Shown: positions 13,001 to 23,070 of the stretch, piece by piece
Layout of the letters: each line of letters starts with the position of its first letter
How positions within the stretch are numbered: position 1 is the first letter of the stretch
Assembly (NCBI GenBank): GCA_012295275.1
Contig: CM022671.1
Coordinates: 33,387,927 to 33,451,926, forward strand
From: Chrysomallon squamiferum
Lineage: Eukaryota; Mollusca; Gastropoda; Neomphalida; Peltospiridae
Direction of reading: 5' to 3'
DNA: 64,000 nucleotides
The notes under the pieces: generated by a model
What the model saw: the letters and a program-made list of their open reading frames with translations, nothing else
The model's database searches: none
Told to the model about the DNA's origin: nothing
Program-made: the position numbers and the translations under genes

Positions 13001-16000
13001 TGTTGTGTGCAGAGTTAAGTGTCTACTTGTGTGCCTTGTTGTGTGCAGAGTTAAGTATCTACTTGTGTGCCTTGTTGTGTGCAGAGTTAAGTGTCTACTT
13101 GTGTGCCTTGTTGTGTGCAGAGTTAAGTATCTACTTGTGTGCCTTGTTGTGTGCAGAGTTAAGTATCTACTTGTGTGCCTTGTTGTTGCAGAGTTGTGTC
13201 TACTTGTGTGCCTTGTTGTGTGCAGAGTTAAGTGTCTACTTGTGTGCCTTGTTGTGTGCAGAGTTAAGTATCTACTTGTGTGCCTTGTTGTGTGCAGAGT
13301 TAAGTGTCTACTTGTGTGCCTTGTTGTGTGCAGAGTTAAGTGTCTACTTGTGTGCCTTGTTGTGTGCAGAGTTAAGTATCTACTTGTGTGCCTTGTTGTG
13401 TGCAGAGTTAAGTGTCTACTTGTGTGCCTTGTTGTGTGCAGAGTTAAGTGTCTACTTGTGTGTGCCTGTGAGTTGCCTTGTGTGCAGAGTGCAAATGTCT
13501 ACTTGTGTGCCTTGTTGTGTGCAGAGTTAAGTATCTACTTGTGTGCCTTGTTGTGTGCAGAGTTAAGTATCTACTTGTGTGCCTTGTTGTGTGCAGAGTT
13601 AAGTGTCTACTTGTGTGCCTTGTTGTGTGCAGAGTTAAGTATCTACTTGTGTGCCTTGTTGTGTGCAGAGTTAAGTGTCTACTTGTGTGCCTTGTTGTGT
13701 GCAGAGTTAAGTGTCTACTTGTGTGCCTTGTGTGCAGAGTTAAGTATCTACTTGTGTGCCTTGTTGTGTGCAGAGTTAAGTGTCTACTTGTGTACCTTGT
13801 TGTGTGCAGAGTTAAGTATCTACTTGTGTGCCTTGTTGTGTGCAGAGTTAAGTATCTATCTTGTTGTGTGCAGTGTCATCTACTTGTGTGCCTTGTTGTG
13901 TGCAGAGTTAAGTGTCTACTTGTGTGCCTTGTTGTGTGCAGAGTTAAGTATCTACTTGTGTGCCTTGTTGTGTGCAGAGTTAAGTGTCTACTTGTGTACC
14001 TTGTTGTGTGCAGAGTTAAGTATCTACTTGTGTGCCTTGTTGTGTGCAGAGTTAAGTGTCTACTTGTGTGCCTTGTGTGCAGAGTTAAGTGTCTACTTGT
14101 GTGCCTTGTTTGTGTGCAGAGTTAAATGTCTACTTGTGTACCTTGTTGTGTGCAGAGTTAAGTATCTACTTGTGTGCCTTGTTTGTGTGCAGAGTTAAGT
14201 ATCTACTTGTGTGCCTTGTTGTGTGCAGAGTTAAGTGTCTACTTGTGTGCCTTGTTGTGTGCAGAGTTAAGTATCTACTTGTGTGCCTTGTTGTGTGCAG
14301 AGTTAAGTGTATACTTGTGTGCCTTGTTGTGTGCAGAGTTAAGTGTCTACTTGTGTGCCTTGTGTGCAGAGTTAAATGTCTACTTGTGTACCTTCTTGTG
14401 TGCAGAGTTAAGTATCTACTTGTGTGCCTTGTTGTGTGCAGAGTTAAGTATCTACTTGTGTGCCTTGTTGTGTGCAGAGTTAAGTGTCTACTTGTGTGCC
14501 TTGTTGTGTGCAGAGTTAAGTATCTACTTGTGTGCCTTGTTGTGTGCAGAGTTAAGTATCTACTTGTGTGCCTTCTTGTGTGCAGAGTTAAGTATCTACT
14601 TGTGTGCCTTGTTGTGTGCAGAGTTAAGTGTCTACTTGTGTACCTTGTTGTGTGCAGAGTTAAGTATCTTCTTGTGTGCCTTGTTGTGTGCAGAGTTAAG
14701 TGTCTACTTGTGTACCTTGTTGTGTGCAGAGTTAAGTATCTACTTGTGTGCCTTGTGTGCAGAGTTAAGTGTCTACTTGTGTACCTTGTTGTGTGCAGTT
14801 GAGTATCTACTTGTGTGCCTTGTTGTGTGCAGAGTTAAGTATCTACTTGTGCGCCTTGTTGTGTGCAGTCGAAGTCACTTTTTGTAAAAAAAACAATTAT
14901 ACTAACTCCCTAAAAAAATACCTAAAAATAATAATAAAAAATATAAATCTCTAAGTGATGGCAGTCTCACAAGTTGTTCTTCAGTTGATGTATAAGTCTC
15001 TGATTCCTCCATCTTCACAAATCATTGAATATGAGACTTCCTTTGCACCTAAAACAGTCTGCTAAATCCAAATATTCATTAAATCAGATACACTGTATGT
15101 CACGTTGTTATGTGAAGTTATGTGTGGTTCTCTCTCACTGTTAGTACTCACATTGCAGATACATGAAGAGAAGGAATACACCAAAGCAGAAGTAACACAA
15201 GCTCTTCAACATATGTCAAATTGGAGGACAGTTTTGACAGAAGAAGAGGTGAAATAAAATTATAAATAAATTCACAAGAGAATTTAATTGGCTTGACATG
15301 CTCAGAAATACATCAGCACTCAAACAAATTTCAGATACCTGATATTGTTTTTTTAATGTCATAAAACCAGTTAAAAAAAGTAGTATTCAGAATTGTCAGA
15401 ATAAGTTAATAAATCTTTTAAAAAAATGATAAAAAAATAAATTTGTCACACCAATTTTTGTTTTGTGTCTTAAGCATTATTTCATATTTCCTAATCATCA
15501 TACATGCAATAAAAAAAACCAAAAAAAAAAAAAACAAAAAAACCCCAAAAAACCATTAAACGTTAAAAACGTCCAATGAAAACCAAATAGAAAATATCCT
15601 TGCAAATTCAGTTATTATTTAAATATATATAATTTTTTAACAATTAATTATTTATTTATTTATTCCAAAGGTTAAGGATTACATGAAAGACTTTATAGAT
15701 TCAGATGGCACTTACATTATATGGTTTTGGGAAAGAAAAAGAAGACCTGTGATTTCTGTTCTGTGAGTATTTGTAGAAACTGATTGTGACTTTGTGACCG
15801 GGGCATTTATTTACTGAAATATTTAGATATCAAATAATTTCTTCTTCTATTAAATCTGTCCTTAATTAACACTGCTTTTTTGTGAGTATTTGCACAGATA
15901 TAATGACTACTCCTTTACTGCATCATTATGAGTTCTAACAGCAACAAATACTAGTGAACTAATTCTATATATGTGATCTCTACCACTATTACTTTGATAA

Positions 16001-16834
16001 AACAACTGTTGCTAGTAAAATTATTTTTACACTGGCATTTCCTGGCTTATGAAATTGGGCTCTATTCTTAGATCTGTCTGTATGTTTTTTTCTCGTGTCT
16101 GCTAGTTAAATATTTGTCTTAGTATATATTTTACTTAAAACATTTTAAACATAATACAATAATAATAATAATGTCTGTATCACCTAAAACACATACACAC
16201 ATTTTTAAATACAGACATCATACAAAGGCGGGAGGGAGAATGAAAAAAAAAAGGAAAAAGAGAACAAAACTTTAACTTTTTATTTTTATTTTTCACTAAG
16301 AACCTGAAAGGCACTAAAATTTCTCAGGACTATTAAAACGTAGTTTGTATTATATATTATATCAATTAATTCAGCCTAAATTTAAATTAATCGAATAATT
16401 TACAATAATTGTTTTGTGATGAACATGTACATACACATACATGTGTGTGTGTGTGTGTGTGTGTGGAAAATATGCATTGCAAAGTAGTCTTGCCATTTCA
16501 TTATAACCAAGTTATGTAACTTGCATTCTTAATACAGTAGTCTTTAGAGTGAACAATGCATAACTATATATGTTTGTTACTACTATTATTTCAGATACTC
16601 TGAAGAAATAATTACATTTCTGTTTTGTATTGTTTTTGTTTGTATTTTAGACACCATGGTGAAATTGTAAATTTTATTGTACACAAGAGGAAGAAGCAGA
16701 ATGAAACTAACTATTTCATTGAAACAGATCAGGAAATTTGTTCAACACTTGATGATGTTGTCAGCTTCCATATTAAACATGGAATCAGAGACACACGTAA
16801 CGAATCATATGGACAAGTCATACGACTACTATAG
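2509..16834 (+). CDS. CARD-Z-alpha-tyrosine motif-SH2-like protein (13 exons, 486 aa)
   Basis: Coding exons: 2509-2634, 3132-3297, 3976-4080, 4560-4681, 5226-5429, 5821-5876, 6319-6418, 8337-8397, 8688-8744, 9915-10012, 15159-15248, 15671-15762 and 16651-16834. They sum to 1461 bases, every junction is GT-AG, and every phase agrees. Predicted order: CARD (about residues 8-97), acidic/polar linker, Z-alpha winged helix (174-241), tyrosine motifs (254-285), charged linker (294-365), SH2-like domain (about 384-470). There is no signal peptide or membrane segment, so it should be intracellular. The combination suggests an adaptor that binds Z-form nucleic acid and recruits CARD partners. The start ATG at 2509 follows a probable 5' UTR intron. 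Two SAMD9-like genes follow on the same strand, and exons 8-9 are paralogous to exons of the first of them. I know of no standard gene with this full order; the function is inferred from the domains. Confidence 0.82.
3132..3297 (+). CDS. Exon 2: C-terminal half of the CARD
   Basis: Acceptor TTGCTTAG, donor A/GTATTG (phase 1). It encodes 55 residues including KGPMAAAYLLLKHL and DWFNNLLRTLR. The latter matches the aromatic-plus-LL-ALR pattern of CARD helices 4-5 in RIG-I-like and caspase-type CARDs. The CARD assignment rests on pattern and helix spacing; DEATH or DED folds are alternatives. Confidence 0.75.
3976..4080 (+). CDS. Exon 3: linker
   Basis: Phase 1 to phase 1, acceptor TTTTTTGTAG, donor A/GTATGT. 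It encodes a polar segment with no recognised domain (YWNSLPPENPHFV). Confidence 0.7.
4560..4681 (+). CDS. Exon 4: linker before Z-alpha
   Basis: Acceptor GTGTTTTAG, donor AAG/GTAAAA. It encodes about 40 residues of acidic and polar linker (DYVTDVGHSGRPYLRK and following). No domain recognised. Confidence 0.7.
5226..5429 (+). CDS. Exon 5: Z-alpha domain
   Basis: A single 204-base, phase 0 exon encoding the whole domain (protein residues 174-241). It aligns with ADAR1 Z-alpha through the recognition helix and wing: VNPVIYSLEKEGLLQK corresponds to the ADAR1 helix 3 segment, and QPPSW to its beta-wing. Residues equivalent to ADAR1 Asn173, Tyr177, Pro192, Pro193 and Trp195 are present (here N209, Y213, P228, P229, W231). 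Arg205 sits at the Lys169 position, and the Arg174 position is Pro. Retention of the CH-pi tyrosine and wing tryptophan predicts real binding to Z-DNA or Z-RNA. Confidence 0.92.
5821..5876 (+). CDS. Exon 6: acidic tyrosine motif EDDGYATL
   Basis: Acceptor ATATTTTCAG, donor TATAG/GTTAAT (phase 0 to 2). It encodes an acidic stretch ending EDDGYATLNY. The EDDGYxxL form resembles the hemITAM of vertebrate C-type lectin receptors. Tyr254 is the candidate phosphosite. Confidence 0.75.
6319..6418 (+). CDS. Exon 7: YDQL and NPEY tyrosine motifs
   Basis: Acceptor TATTTTCCAG, donor GCA/GTAAGT, phase 2 to 0. It encodes SDVYDQLENI (Tyr271, a YxxL motif) and DDNPEYHD (Tyr285, an NPxY motif of the PTB-binding type). 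Thirteen residues separate the YATL of exon 6 from YDQL, longer than a classical ITAM spacer. Confidence 0.75.
6530..6760. repeat. Short minisatellite, about 43-bp unit
   Basis: In intron 7, variants of a unit containing TCACTGCATCATTTCAG and TATGTCATATATCATGTTAG repeat several times. Open frames through it are repeat-driven. Confidence 0.75.
6932..7256 (+). repeat. Dispersed intron repeat, copy 1
   Basis: This begins ATACCATTTGTTTTCTGG and closely matches 11548-11760 and about 14868-15158. Like the third copy, it runs up to the acceptor CACATTGCAG of the SH2 exon. It appears to be a duplicated piece of intron 10. Confidence 0.85.
7257..7345 (+). pseudogene. Chimeric pseudoexon: SH2-exon head joined to Z-alpha-exon tail
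   Basis: The first half matches exon 11 (HEEKEYTKAEVTQALQH). At about 7312 it switches to the tail of the Z-alpha exon (TGGCAGTACATCA and following, up to ATGGTAGAA). The only donor-like site gives phase 1, which does not fit the phase 0 acceptor of exon 8, so I leave it out of the transcript. Confidence 0.7.
8337..8397 (+). CDS. Exon 8: remnant of a CARD exon
   Basis: Sixty-one bases, phase 0 to 1. Its first 18 bases and last 43 match the two ends of the 319-base CARD exon at 26789-27107 of the neighbouring gene; the 258 bases between (86 codons, in frame) are absent. Flanking introns also match, so this is a paralogous exon that lost its CARD core. It encodes only a charged linker. Confidence 0.75.
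8688..8744 (+). CDS. Exon 9: charged linker, paralogue of 27518-27574
   Basis: Fifty-seven bases, phase 1 to 1. It encodes NEKKKTETSYTE, almost identical to QTEKKKTETVYTE in the CARD-SAMD9-like gene. Sequence after the donor GTAAGTGTCAG is also closely alike in both genes. Confidence 0.8.
9032..9780. repeat. Local tandem duplication in intron 9
   Basis: About 9032-9340 and 9391-9700 share TTTGCATTTTATTAGTGTTA, the TCATGTTCATTT stretch and a following CA-rich segment. The period is about 360 bases and there is no coding signal. Confidence 0.7.
9915..10012 (+). CDS. Exon 10: polar linker with a degenerate RHIM-like stretch
   Basis: Phase 1 to 0, donor TTA/GTAAGA. It encodes DSGKNTKRVTHEENKP then SHVCGSSNNHCEQQ. 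The spacing Val-Cys-Gly-x-x-Asn recalls a RHIM core but lacks its glutamine, so a RHIM is only a weak possibility. Confidence 0.7.
10052..10086. repeat. (TG)n microsatellite
   Basis: Pure TG array in intron 10. Confidence 0.95.
11126..11400. repeat. 24-bp minisatellite
   Basis: About nine to eleven copies of a unit containing TGTGGAGCTAAGTGTG and CACCTTGTGTG, in intron 10. It is related in sequence to the larger array at 12.1-14.9 kb. Because the unit is a multiple of three, long open frames occur on both strands without being genes. Confidence 0.9.
11548..11760 (+). repeat. Dispersed intron repeat, copy 2
   Basis: Matches copy 1 (from 6932) and copy 3 (about 14868). It lies between the two minisatellites and ends before the acceptor part. 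Confidence 0.85.
12090..14868 (+). repeat. 36/33-bp minisatellite in intron 10
   Basis: Roughly 75-80 head-to-tail units of 36 bases, each containing TTGTGTGCAGAGTTAAGT and CTACTTGTGTGCC. A 33-base variant lacks one TTG, and a few units are truncated. A recurrent TAT/TGT difference after GTTAAG marks sub-variants. It lies wholly between exons 10 and 11. Both unit lengths are multiples of three, which explains the long open frames; they have no start context or splice logic. Each unit contains a TGTGTGCAG/AG acceptor-like site on the transcribed strand. Confidence 0.95.
14868..15158 (+). repeat. Dispersed intron repeat, copy 3, ending at the SH2 acceptor
   Basis: It follows the minisatellite directly and runs to the acceptor of exon 11. 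It is presumably the parental copy because it adjoins the functional exon. Confidence 0.8.
15159..15248 (+). CDS. Exon 11: start of the SH2-like domain
   Basis: Ninety bases, phase 0 to 0, donor GAG/GTGAAA. It encodes KEYTKAEVTQALQH, then NWRTVLTEEE, which fits the entry strand and first part of helix A of an SH2 domain. Confidence 0.75.
15671..15762 (+). CDS. Exon 12: SH2 beta-B and beta-C strands
   Basis: Phase 0 to 2, donor CT/GTGAGT. It encodes DSDGTYIIWFW then RRPVISV. The GTYII-W segment aligns with the G-S/T-F-L-V/I-R core of SH2 domains, placing Trp413 where the invariant phosphotyrosine-binding arginine normally sits. Confidence 0.75.
16651..16834 (+). CDS. Exon 13: SH2 C-terminal half and stop
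   Basis: Acceptor TGTATTTTAG, stop TAG at 16832-16834. It encodes LHHGEIVNFIVHK, NYFIETDQEICSTLDDVVSF and HIKHG. These fit SH2 strands C-D, the strand preceding 'SL.ELV..' and helix B. An AATAAA at 17021-17026 is a possible poly(A) signal. Confidence 0.78.
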
Positions 16835-17929
16835 TGAAACACACACACAAAAAAGTGTTTATGAATCGTTAAACATTTTAAAAATTGCTTTTAAGAGTGT
16901 TTAAAATTATCATAATGTAAGCATTTTATATTTTAATCCAAAGGAATGAAATGCAACGTACACTTCATTAAAAATTCATTTCATTTTGCAATTGGAAGAA
17001 AATACCAACAACAAAAACAAAATAAAACCAAAAAATCAAAAATCAAAATAACTCTGGAAGAAGTCATCAAGTATTCAGTGAAAACGTTTTTGTGTGTATA
17101 AATCTGTTTTAGGAATTCTGTGTTCTGTAATGGAATGGAAAATTTTACTTTTCAATATTTTGGGCCTGAAGTAATTTCATGAATTCAGTTAAACATTACT
17201 TTTTATTTATTTACTTATTTATTTAATCAAAATGCAAAACTGTTTATGAAATTAAATTTCTCCCAAAAAATCATATAAGGACATAATATCTTATTACTAT
17301 TATTACTATTACTATTATTGCTACTACTATTACTATTAATATTACTGCAGTTACTACTACTATTACTACTACTACTACTACTATTACTGCTGTTGCTACT
17401 GCTGCTGGTACCATCAATACTATTGTGAGTACTAATAATACTGCTGATACTACTACAATTGTTAGACAATGAGACATGATGTTACTGCTACTACCATTAC
17501 CACTACTGCTACTAATATTATTCCTAGTCTACTTTTGCAAATTCTACTACTAGTGCTACCAGTACTATTACTAAAGCTGCTAAAATTGTTAGTGCTATTG
17601 TTGTGAAACTTGGTTGTGCACGATTATTATTTCATCATGAACAACAACATTTATTTTGTTTGCAATAAAGGCAGAGGTTTGAAGTCAGAGTTAGTTAATC
17701 TACTACATATTCAGGAAATAATTCAGAAACATGATTTCTATCACACATACAGAGCGCTCCTCCTTCTCACTTTATTTTAGCCAGTGAGGTGCTGCATCAA
17801 AGGCTAGCTAAAAAACTTAAAACAATTTTTGTTTAATTCACAAACTATATACTGAATAGTATATAACACTCTATTTTAGTAAACATACAACATAATGATT
17901 GAGATTAACATAACATACAACAAAATATA

Positions 17930-18310
17930 GACACTAACAGAAAATGCAACACTATAATAAAAGAAACGAGTTAAACGTATAAAATTAACAATATAAACAT
18001 TGTATAAAAGAGTAAACTCATAGAATTAACAGAATAAACATTGTACAAAACTTACAAAATAAACACTTTGTATAAAGCTAACAAAGTAAACTTATAAAAT
18101 TAACAGTCAACATTGTACAAAACTAACAAAGTAAACGTTGAAGAAAATTAACAAAGTAAATACGTTGTATAAAAATAACAAAATAAACACATTGAATAAA
18201 ACTAACAAAGTAAACACACTGTATATAATTAACAAAGTAAAACAGTGTATAAAAATAAGGAACATATACATAACTAACAAAGTAAAAACTATAAAACAAA
18301 GTAAACACAC
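17930..18310. repeat. AT-rich minisatellite, about 30-bp unit
   Basis: Degenerate tandem units built from AACAAAGTAAAC and TTGTATAAAA. Confidence 0.75.
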
Positions 18311-18800
18311 TGTATAAAACTTAAACCTCGATTATTGATTTAATCTGCAATTAAATTTTATTGTAGAATGAACTATATGATCATCTTAATATATTTATCT
18401 ATTGATCTATCTACCTAACTATTCATACTTTAGCCTAATTATTTTTTCATGCTGTGTTTAAATTAAAGTCACATTGTTTTTGATATTATTATTATCTTTT
18501 TTATTATTTTATATACTGATAGAAATTTGTTTATATATATATATAATCATCTAGTGACAAAACCAATCTGTTTTCTTTAAAATGTAAAAATATTGTATAC
18601 CTGTATACAGATAATTTTGCAGTAAAATTAAAAATTACACTGCAATATAATCTAGTTTATCTCTGTATTAGTAAAAAATTACTTAAATATTTGAACGTTT
18701 CTTCTCCTTTTTCGTTTACTGTATGTAAACAAACGATTTAGTTTATTCATGAATCGAAACTTGCATAAACTCTATATGGTACCTAAACACCACCCGATCT

Positions 18801-18949
<149 letters not shown>

Positions 18950-19399
18950 ATACTTTTGATGCCGTTTGCAAGTAACGAAATCTTTAACCACGGTTATCTT
19001 CTTCAATCGGCCTGTTCCATGACAGAACACTACACATTTTTTTTTAATAAATTTAACCAATCTCAGATTTGGATTAAAATTTGGAATAAATATGGACTAA
19101 ACTCGCTTCTCGGATCCGTACTGGATTAGGGGCCATAAAGCAGACATAAAGGTGAATAATTTTCGTAACAGGTCCGCCCCTGCACACACATGTAAAACAG
19201 AAATAACAAAATAACAAAAATTCATTATTGTCGTCAACATTTATCCTACATCTCTGCAAGACACCTAATTATGGCTAAAAAGAAAGAAAAGAAGAATCGT
19301 CTGTCACGGACTCGTGCACAATGGAAACTGGTCCTCCTTAGCTTCCTCGGCAAGCTTTGAAAAGATATTCATTTTTAATGAATGTGTAATTTGTCATGT

Positions 19400-19455
<56 letters not shown>

Positions 19456-19852
19456 GAGATAGATAGATAGATAGATAGATCCAAAATTAACTAAGGCATT
19501 TATTTTGAGAAAGACCTTTTTGAATAATGATTTCCCGGTTGTGTTTCCAGACCATATCATAGAATTATATTTTAATTGTTAGCAGTTTCTATAATTTGAA
19601 ATACATAGGGGTCAAAAGAATTAATTTCTACACTGATCTGTATCGAAGTTATTTTTTTATTGTTTTTCCCTGGACTGGTGTATAATACACTAGAAATACA
19701 AATCTGAATCGTATTGCTAACATGATGGACCATCCAATTTGTGACGTCACGTTAAAGAACTTAAAACGGAATAAAAAAAAATAAAAAATCATTTTCAGGG
19801 ACAAAGCTACATAAACATTTGTCTGTTTATTTTTGTAAAACTCAGTTCTTCT

Positions 19853-20528
19853 GTCAAACATTCGTTAAAAATTATACTCAGAGAATCAAAGTCTCCTCTG
19901 CCCTCCTTTTTGTGCAGCAGAAACTATTCTGTCCAGCTTTACTATTTAGTCTAGTTATGTACCAGTTTATTATTTTTTTTCTTAATTTAACTTTCATTGG
20001 AGCAATAGTTTTACCAGGTTTCCTTAATACTTCCTTGGGCGTTTAAAATAGACAGGATTTCGTTTAAAATATATAAAAAGATGATCAAGGTAGTGTCCCG
20101 TGATGTTTTTCAAGCTTTAATACATCTCCCTACAATAGGTATTTCGATTATTCTTTTAGAAATTTATTAAGCGATACATTCCGAAAGTGACATTTTGCCT
20201 CCATAGCAAAAACAAATTTATTAAACACCCGGATATTCGGTTACTATAGTCTAATAAGTAATATCAATAAGGCGGCGTAACACCTTTACTGGATCATGCT
20301 AGAAAGTCCCAAACTGGAATTTCCCAGTGTAACCAATATCAGTGTACATATTTTGTAACTATTTCATTCTGTTTTCGCAGTTGTTGAATTTAAGCGTGGT
20401 CATAATTTAATTAAGTCTTCGTATTTGTAGTAGAAAAATTAGAAATAACAGCAGACATAAAGGTGAGTAATTTTTGACTCGTCAGCTTTGAAAATGCCAA
20501 ATGTAAGAATTAAATTTGTATATACAAG

Positions 20529-20565
<37 letters not shown>

Positions 20566-20677
20566 TTACGCCTTCTCAGCAGAGGGTTTACTGAATAATT
20601 TGCATTCATTTGTTTGTACAGATACAAAAATAGTAATGTATGACATACTTCACTTTCCATTGTGAAAAAAAAAAATA

Positions 20678-20732
<55 letters not shown>

Positions 20733-20892
20733 GTAATAATGAAAACAAAAATAGGGAATTAAATTTAACCGATATTCATTTAAATATTTTACTGGTTTCT
20801 TTCTCTTTTTTTGTCACATCATAACAACACTATTAAAATGATACTGAAAAGTTATCATTGTAGAACAATTACAAGAATGATCAAATGATATT

Positions 20893-20951
<59 letters not shown>

Positions 20952-21408
20952 AAAAGCAATGTAAAATAGAAAATTTGTTTTTAATTGGAAGCGTATCAAC
21001 ATCGAAAGCTACTTTTTGGCGAGATGAAGAACCTGGTTGATTTGTTAAACCATGGTGAGATTTGAGACTGCGCATTGGAGAAAAATATTCAGTAAAACTT
21101 CAGAGAGGAAGTGTCACAATGTCAATATAGATATCTGGTAATCTTGCAGTTTAAAACTGAATCTCAAATTCAGCATTACGCGCTCCATGTAAGTCGGATA
21201 TTCTGACATACATTCTCGTTGGATAAAAACAACAACAACAACAACAAAAACCATTCAGTATTGCAGAAATGAAAAATAGAAGGTGGGAGTGGCCATTGTT
21301 CTAAGTTTGTAATTGGATTTATGGGGTGTTTTGTGATTTGAAATTGCTTTCTGTTTATTTTTCTCAAAACAAACGTCAAATATCGGGCTAGTCTAGCATA
21401 GGGTGTCT
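19853..21408 (+). repeat. Tandem promoter-like unit 1
   Basis: Begins GTCAAACATTCGTTAAAAAT and ends where unit 2 starts. Ordered landmarks shared with the other units are CCGGATATTCGGTTA (about 20230), the GGCGTAACACCTTTACT stretch, AGACATAAAG/GTGAGTAA (donor-like, 20463), a GA array (20895-20949) and GAAAATTTGTTTTTAATTGG. The ISRE-type sequence found after the donor in units 2 and 4 is missing here. Confidence 0.8.
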
Positions 21409-22006
21409 GTCAAACATTCATTAACAATTATAATCTGAGAATCTCCGCTTTATTTACATTAGTTTTTAAAAGAGTTACACAGGAAATGTTTCAGGTAAAT
21501 AGTTGTTCTCACCCACCTTCTTCAGCATTACTTTTTACTTTACGATAGTCACGGTAGTATACAGTTATGATTTTGTTTCACATTTTAATATAACTCCCTA
21601 CACCAGTCCTGTCGATTACTCTTTTAGAAATTTATTAAACGCTACATTATTAAAGTGACGTAATGTCTCCATAGAAAAGACAAAGCTATTAAGTACCCGG
21701 ATATTCGGTTACTGTAGACTAATATCAGTCTGCGGCGTAACACATTTACTGGAACATGCAAGGAGCTCCCACCCGTGCAGGTCACAGTGTAACTAACCTC
21801 GGTGTACATTTATTTTTATATTTCATTCTATTTTCACAGTTGTTGAATTTAAAGTTAGTGATAATTAATTAATTTATGTGTACTATCATCGAATTTTATG
21901 ACAAAATTACAAATAAAAGCAGACATAAAGGTGAGTAATTTTTCTACTTTCACTTTCTTGACTCGCCAACTTTGACGTAAGTTGTAAGATCTGAATTTTT
22001 CCACGC

Positions 22007-22045
<39 letters not shown>

Positions 22046-22524
22046 GACACACACACACATCGTTTGTTATAGAAAATAAAGTTTTGGTCATTTTGTAATT
22101 TAAGTCTACTCCTTGTCAGCAGAAGGTTTACTCAATATTTTGAGTCCATTCGTTGTCAGACGTCAAATGCACAAACTTTGGTTCATATCGACTAGTCAAA
22201 AAAAATAAAAATAAATAAATAAATAAAAAATAAATAAATAAATAAAAATAAAATAAAATAAATAAATAATAATAATAATAAAAATAATAATAATAATAAA
22301 AAAAATTAATAAAAAATAATAATAATAATAATATATTTTTTTTTAATAATAAATAAAGTTGGCAGATATTCATTTAAATATTTTATTGCTGGATTTTTGT
22401 TTGTTTGTTTGTTTGTGTTTTTTGGCTTGTTTAAATCTTAACAACAATATTACAGTGGTGCTTTACAAGATATCACAGTAGAGCAATTATAAGAGTGATA
22501 AAATTAGAATTAAAAAATGTTAAC

Positions 22525-22590
<66 letters not shown>

Positions 22591-23070
22591 TAAAACGCCA
22601 TGTAAGATATATCATTTGTTTTTAATTGGAAGCATATCAACATTGAAAGCTACTTGTAGGGGAAATAAAAAAAAATTGGTTGATTTGTTAAGTCAGTGTG
22701 AGATTCGACACATTTATATGAGACTGTGCATATAGGTAAATTGCAACAAAATATATAGTAAAACTGCTGACAAGAATTGCGAAATGATTCCTGGTGATCT
22801 TGTACTTTAGAACTGAATCTGAAATTCAGCACTCCCCCTCCCTTAAGTCGGATTTTCTGACGTACGTTGTGCTTGTTGGTTAAGAAAAAACAACAACATT
22901 CAATACAGTACCAAAGAACTGAAATACAGAGAAAAGAAGTTGTGAGTAGCCGATGCTGTAAGTTTGTAATTGGATTTATGTGGGGTGTTTTGTGATCAGA
23001 AATTGCTTTCTGTTTATTTTTCTCAAAACAAACGTTAAATATCGCGGCTAATCTAGCATCGGGTCTGTCT
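21409..23070 (+). repeat. Tandem promoter-like unit 2, with ISRE
   Basis: Same order of landmarks: CCGGATATTCGGTTA (about 21697), donor-like AAAG/GTGAGTAA at 21931, then the ISRE-type site at 21948-21957, a CA array, a GA array (22531-22588) and the conserved tail. Confidence 0.8.
21948..21957 (-). promoter_or_regulatory. ISRE/IRF-type site TTTCACTTTC (unit 2)
   Basis: The minus strand reads GAAAGTGAAA, matching the IRF consensus GAAANNGAAA. It lies in the 15-mer TCTACTTTCACTTTC, which also occurs at 35803-35817 and ending at 25239. Confidence 0.55.

Noticed and set aside
12090-14868. CRISPR-like direct repeats
   Set aside because: The units are contiguous, with no unique spacers, and the genome is eukaryotic.
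12073-14954. Long open frames encoding Cys/Val/Leu-rich repetitive proteins
   Set aside because: They come from a minisatellite whose 36- and 33-base units are multiples of three; several frames are open at once and the array is inside an intron.
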